This document shows, piece after piece, positions 5,962 through 7,274 of a DNA stretch of 7,274 bases (its first letter is position 1; each line of letters opens with the position of its first letter). Below the pieces are notes generated by a model. It worked only from the letters and a program-made list of their open reading frames with translations, made no database searches and was not told where the DNA came from. The translations under genes were made by a program, and so were the position numbers. The DNA comes from an uncultured Ellagibacter sp. (lineage in GTDB: Bacteria > Actinomycetota > Coriobacteriia > Coriobacteriales > Eggerthellaceae), in contig NZ_CAKTTZ010000068.1 of the NCBI RefSeq assembly GCF_934617235.1, positions 1 through 7,274 on the forward strand, written 5' to 3'.

Positions 5962-6039
5962 CGGGACCTTCCCGTGAATCCGGGGAGAGCCTGCGAACCC
6001 GAGGGTATCCCCGTGAATCCGGGGAGCGCCCGCGAACCG
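5962..6039 (+). repeat. Two tandem 39-bp units, each with a small hairpin
   Basis: The core CCCGTGAATCCGGGGAG recurs exactly at 5971 and 6010 (period 39), followed by G-rich then GCGAACC in both units. The core folds as CCCG-TGAATC-CGGG, with a 5-bp stem in unit 2 (6009-6024). A longer outer pairing, CCTCGGG (5959-5965) with CCCGAGG (5998-6004), encloses the first hairpin. The period is a multiple of three, so every frame keeps a 13-residue peptide repeat. Two units without unique spacers do not make a CRISPR. Confidence 0.75.
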
Positions 6040-6155
6040 CCTCCATCTCCAAACCATCGAGAAGCGGTACTCGGCGAAAGCTCGGCCCAGCTTCTTGCTC
6101 GCTCCCCGTCCTGGAAGCGTCGGCTAGGTTCAGCGCATCCAAGGCAAGCCAGCTT

Positions 6156-6944
6156 CTACCGCTTAATCCACGAGGTTTCGGGTCGGCAGATGAGCCGCGC
6201 GTTGTTGTAGGCCATCTCGATCGTAAGGCAGGTGCGCGCGGCGTAAAACCCGTCCTCGCGCTGGATGGTTAGCGCCAGCTCGGGTTTGTCGCTGGTCAGG
6301 CACAACGGCAGCAGCAACTGGATCCGGCCGCCATAGAACTGCGGCACGGCGAGCGTGTAGTTCGCAGCGGCGCGGCGGGCGGCTTCGACGACGGCGCCCT
6401 CGAAGGCGCGGCGCAGCAGCAGCGAGTTTTCTTCCCCCATCAGACTGACAGGAATGCGTGTCAGGTTTTCCTCGTCGCCTAAGATGTGGTCGATATTCGA
6501 CCGAATGGGCAGGCGGTAGTCGAAGACGAGTTCGGAAGGGTCCTCAGCAAAGTGTACCCGGCAGGGAAGGTACTCGAAGGAGACCAGCATGGGGTCGCTC
6601 TCTTTGAAGAAGCCCTTCAAAAACCAATACTGGCGCGCGTCGGGTTTGGTGTTGGGCTCGAACAGGCCGTAGATGGACTCGTAGCGGCGCGTGTACAGGC
6701 CGGTGTTGAACAGGCAGCGGCCGTCATCGAACACCAGCGGCAGGTTGGAAGGCGCGGTCTGGTCCGCGTCTCGCTCGGTTAGGAACACCGCGCGGCTAAA
6801 CGAGAACGACAGGTAGTTTTTAAGGATGCGGTTGCCAGGGCCCCAGTCCTCGGGGTCGGCGAGGTCGACCAGGCGGTCGTAGCAGGGCTCAGGGCAAAAT
6901 GCGAAGTCGTAGAGGTTGCTGCATAGGGTGCTAGGTATCTCCAT
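6156..6944 (-). CDS. DUF3825 domain-containing protein
   Basis: 262 residues, essentially one DUF3825 domain. Landmarks I recognise: LADPEDWGPGNRILKNYLSF (28-47), a conserved LFNTGLYTRRYESIYGLFEP (78-97), DPSELVFDYRLPI followed by NIDHIL (135-155), NYTLAVPQFYGGRIQLLLPL (195-214) and the C-terminal TIEMAYNNARLICRPETSWI (241-260). No signal peptide or membrane segment is visible, so it is probably cytoplasmic. The domain is uncharacterised and I will not assign a role. The start is ATG 6944, because AAGGA lies 6 nt upstream and the protein begins compactly. The longer in-frame start at 7079 adds 45 residues that look non-coding. It is a single gene, in the same direction as trmO but separated from it by 407 bp, so probably a separate transcript. 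Confidence 0.85.
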   Translation of the reverse strand: MEIPSTLCSNLYDFAFCPEPCYDRLVDLADPEDWGPGNRILKNYLSFSFSRAVFLTERDADQTAPSNLPLVFDDGRCLFNTGLYTRRYESIYGLFEPNTKPDARQYWFLKGFFKESDPMLVSFEYLPCRVHFAEDPSELVFDYRLPIRSNIDHILGDEENLTRIPVSLMGEENSLLLRRAFEGAVVEAARRAAANYTLAVPQFYGGRIQLLLPLCLTSDKPELALTIQREDGFYAARTCLTIEMAYNNARLICRPETSWIKR

Positions 6945-6981
6945 GTGGCGTCCTTTGGTATCTGGGCGATCGATCGGCATG

Positions 6982-6987
6982 ATTTTA
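6982..6987 (-). promoter_or_regulatory. Possible -10 box (TAAAAT) for the DUF3825 gene
   Basis: TAAAAT on the minus strand lies about 38 bp before the start codon, giving a leader of about 30 nt. This is one of the few A/T-rich spots in the spacer. No good -35 element is visible at 16-18 bp spacing, so the call is weak. Confidence 0.3.
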
Positions 6988-7199
6988 CACATAAAGGAGG
7001 GCTGGTGTTCCGATTCTCCTAAACATTGTACGAAGGCTTCCGCCGCAAACCGATCCGCGCCTGTGAGGTGAAGCGCCAAGTGCCTGACCCAGCCCCGACG
7101 TGAGACAAATCACCCGACCCTCATCCCATTGCCAGGGCATCGGCGCCAACGCGTGGACGCAATGGCGAACATTCCGAAATCGGCTCTGTCATGGGCGCA

Positions 7200-7260
7200 G
7201 ATCGCGTCCCGATTTGTGGTGTATCAAGGGCCATCGCCGGAACCGCCGGCCACCCTTGCC
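7200..7260 (+). repeat. Dispersed repeat, copy C
   Basis: A 61-bp block nearly identical to copy B, including the GC-rich tail AACCGCCGGCC. It lies about 255 bp upstream of the DUF3825 start in the same orientation. It may extend beyond the window, since similarity to copy B ends only about 14 bp before the edge. Confidence 0.85.
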
Positions 7261-7274
7261 AGGCGAATGCTACC

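Larger units (their letters stand above)
5749..6155. other. Repeat-rich spacer between trmO and the DUF3825 gene
   Basis: 407 bp without a supportable gene. From trmO outward it holds a leader with two adjacent near-identical 10-mers (TGGCTTGGCG/TGGCTTGGTG on the plus strand, 5768-5787), a TATAAT box (5847-5852, minus), repeat copy B (5892-5951) and two tandem 39-bp units with hairpins (5962-6039). Positions 6040-6155 show nothing. Long open frames here result from the absence of A/T-rich stop codons and disagree with each other. Confidence 0.65.
6945..7274. other. Region upstream of the DUF3825 gene
   Basis: 330 bp with no supported gene. It contains a possible -10 box close to the DUF3825 start and repeat copy C near the window edge. 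A plus-strand AAAGGAGG at 6993-7000 looks like a ribosome site, but the only start after it (GTG at about 7004) stops within a few codons. The stretch 7010-7199 shows no further structure that I can support. Confidence 0.55.

Noticed and set aside
5962..6039. Possible CRISPR
   Set aside because: There are only two contiguous units with no unique spacers and no cas genes.
5630..6142. 170-codon minus-strand open frame covering the repeats
   Set aside because: It overlaps the trmO start, is Arg/Ser/Pro-rich and has no ribosome site. Its content is mostly the translated repeat units.

Overview
The window is GC-rich bacterial DNA. Its genes have clear Shine-Dalgarno sites (AGGAG-type), short spacing and strong G/C third-position bias. 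The gene mix suggests a gut-type actinobacterium of the Coriobacteriia/Eggerthellaceae kind: a LeuA-like protein coupled to an epimerase fused to an adenylate-forming domain, a TIGR04076 protein, a DUF3825 protein and short dispersed intergenic repeats. That placement is an inference from style and content, since no rRNA or other marker is present. There is no phage, transposase, tRNA or CRISPR signal.

Layout. Positions 1-2317 (minus strand) hold a two-gene operon. The first gene (902-2317) is a homolog of 2-isopropylmalate/homocitrate synthases with a well-kept C-terminal LeuA regulatory domain, but most of the catalytic metal site is replaced. The second (1-902, running off the window) is a sugar-phosphate isomerase/epimerase TIM barrel that appears to continue into an AMP-dependent synthetase. 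They overlap as TAATG, so they are probably translated together. A 627-bp divergent intergenic region (2318-2944) follows. It carries a 10-bp perfect palindrome, copy A of a dispersed repeat, and a 160-bp inverted-repeat element with a terminator-like hairpin inside.

Positions 2945-3484 (plus) encode a small lipoprotein of unknown function. It is convergent with a TIGR04076-family protein (3695-4117, minus), with a bidirectional-terminator-like inverted repeat between them. A GNAT acetyltransferase (4421-4960, plus) is convergent with trmO (5023-5748, minus), the tRNA m6t6A37 methyltransferase. Upstream of trmO is a repeat-rich stretch (5749-6155) with a TATAAT box, repeat copy B and two 39-bp tandem units. 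A DUF3825 protein (6156-6944, minus) follows, and copy C of the dispersed repeat lies upstream of it.

Only the two-gene operon at the left edge looks like a functional system. A LeuA-type scaffold that has lost its Asp/Glu/His-x-His metal-catalytic set is paired with a metal-site-intact epimerase joined to an acyl-activating domain. This suggests an undescribed biosynthetic or acyl-modification step rather than leucine synthesis. The rest is a set of independent housekeeping and accessory genes separated by repeat-bearing spacers.
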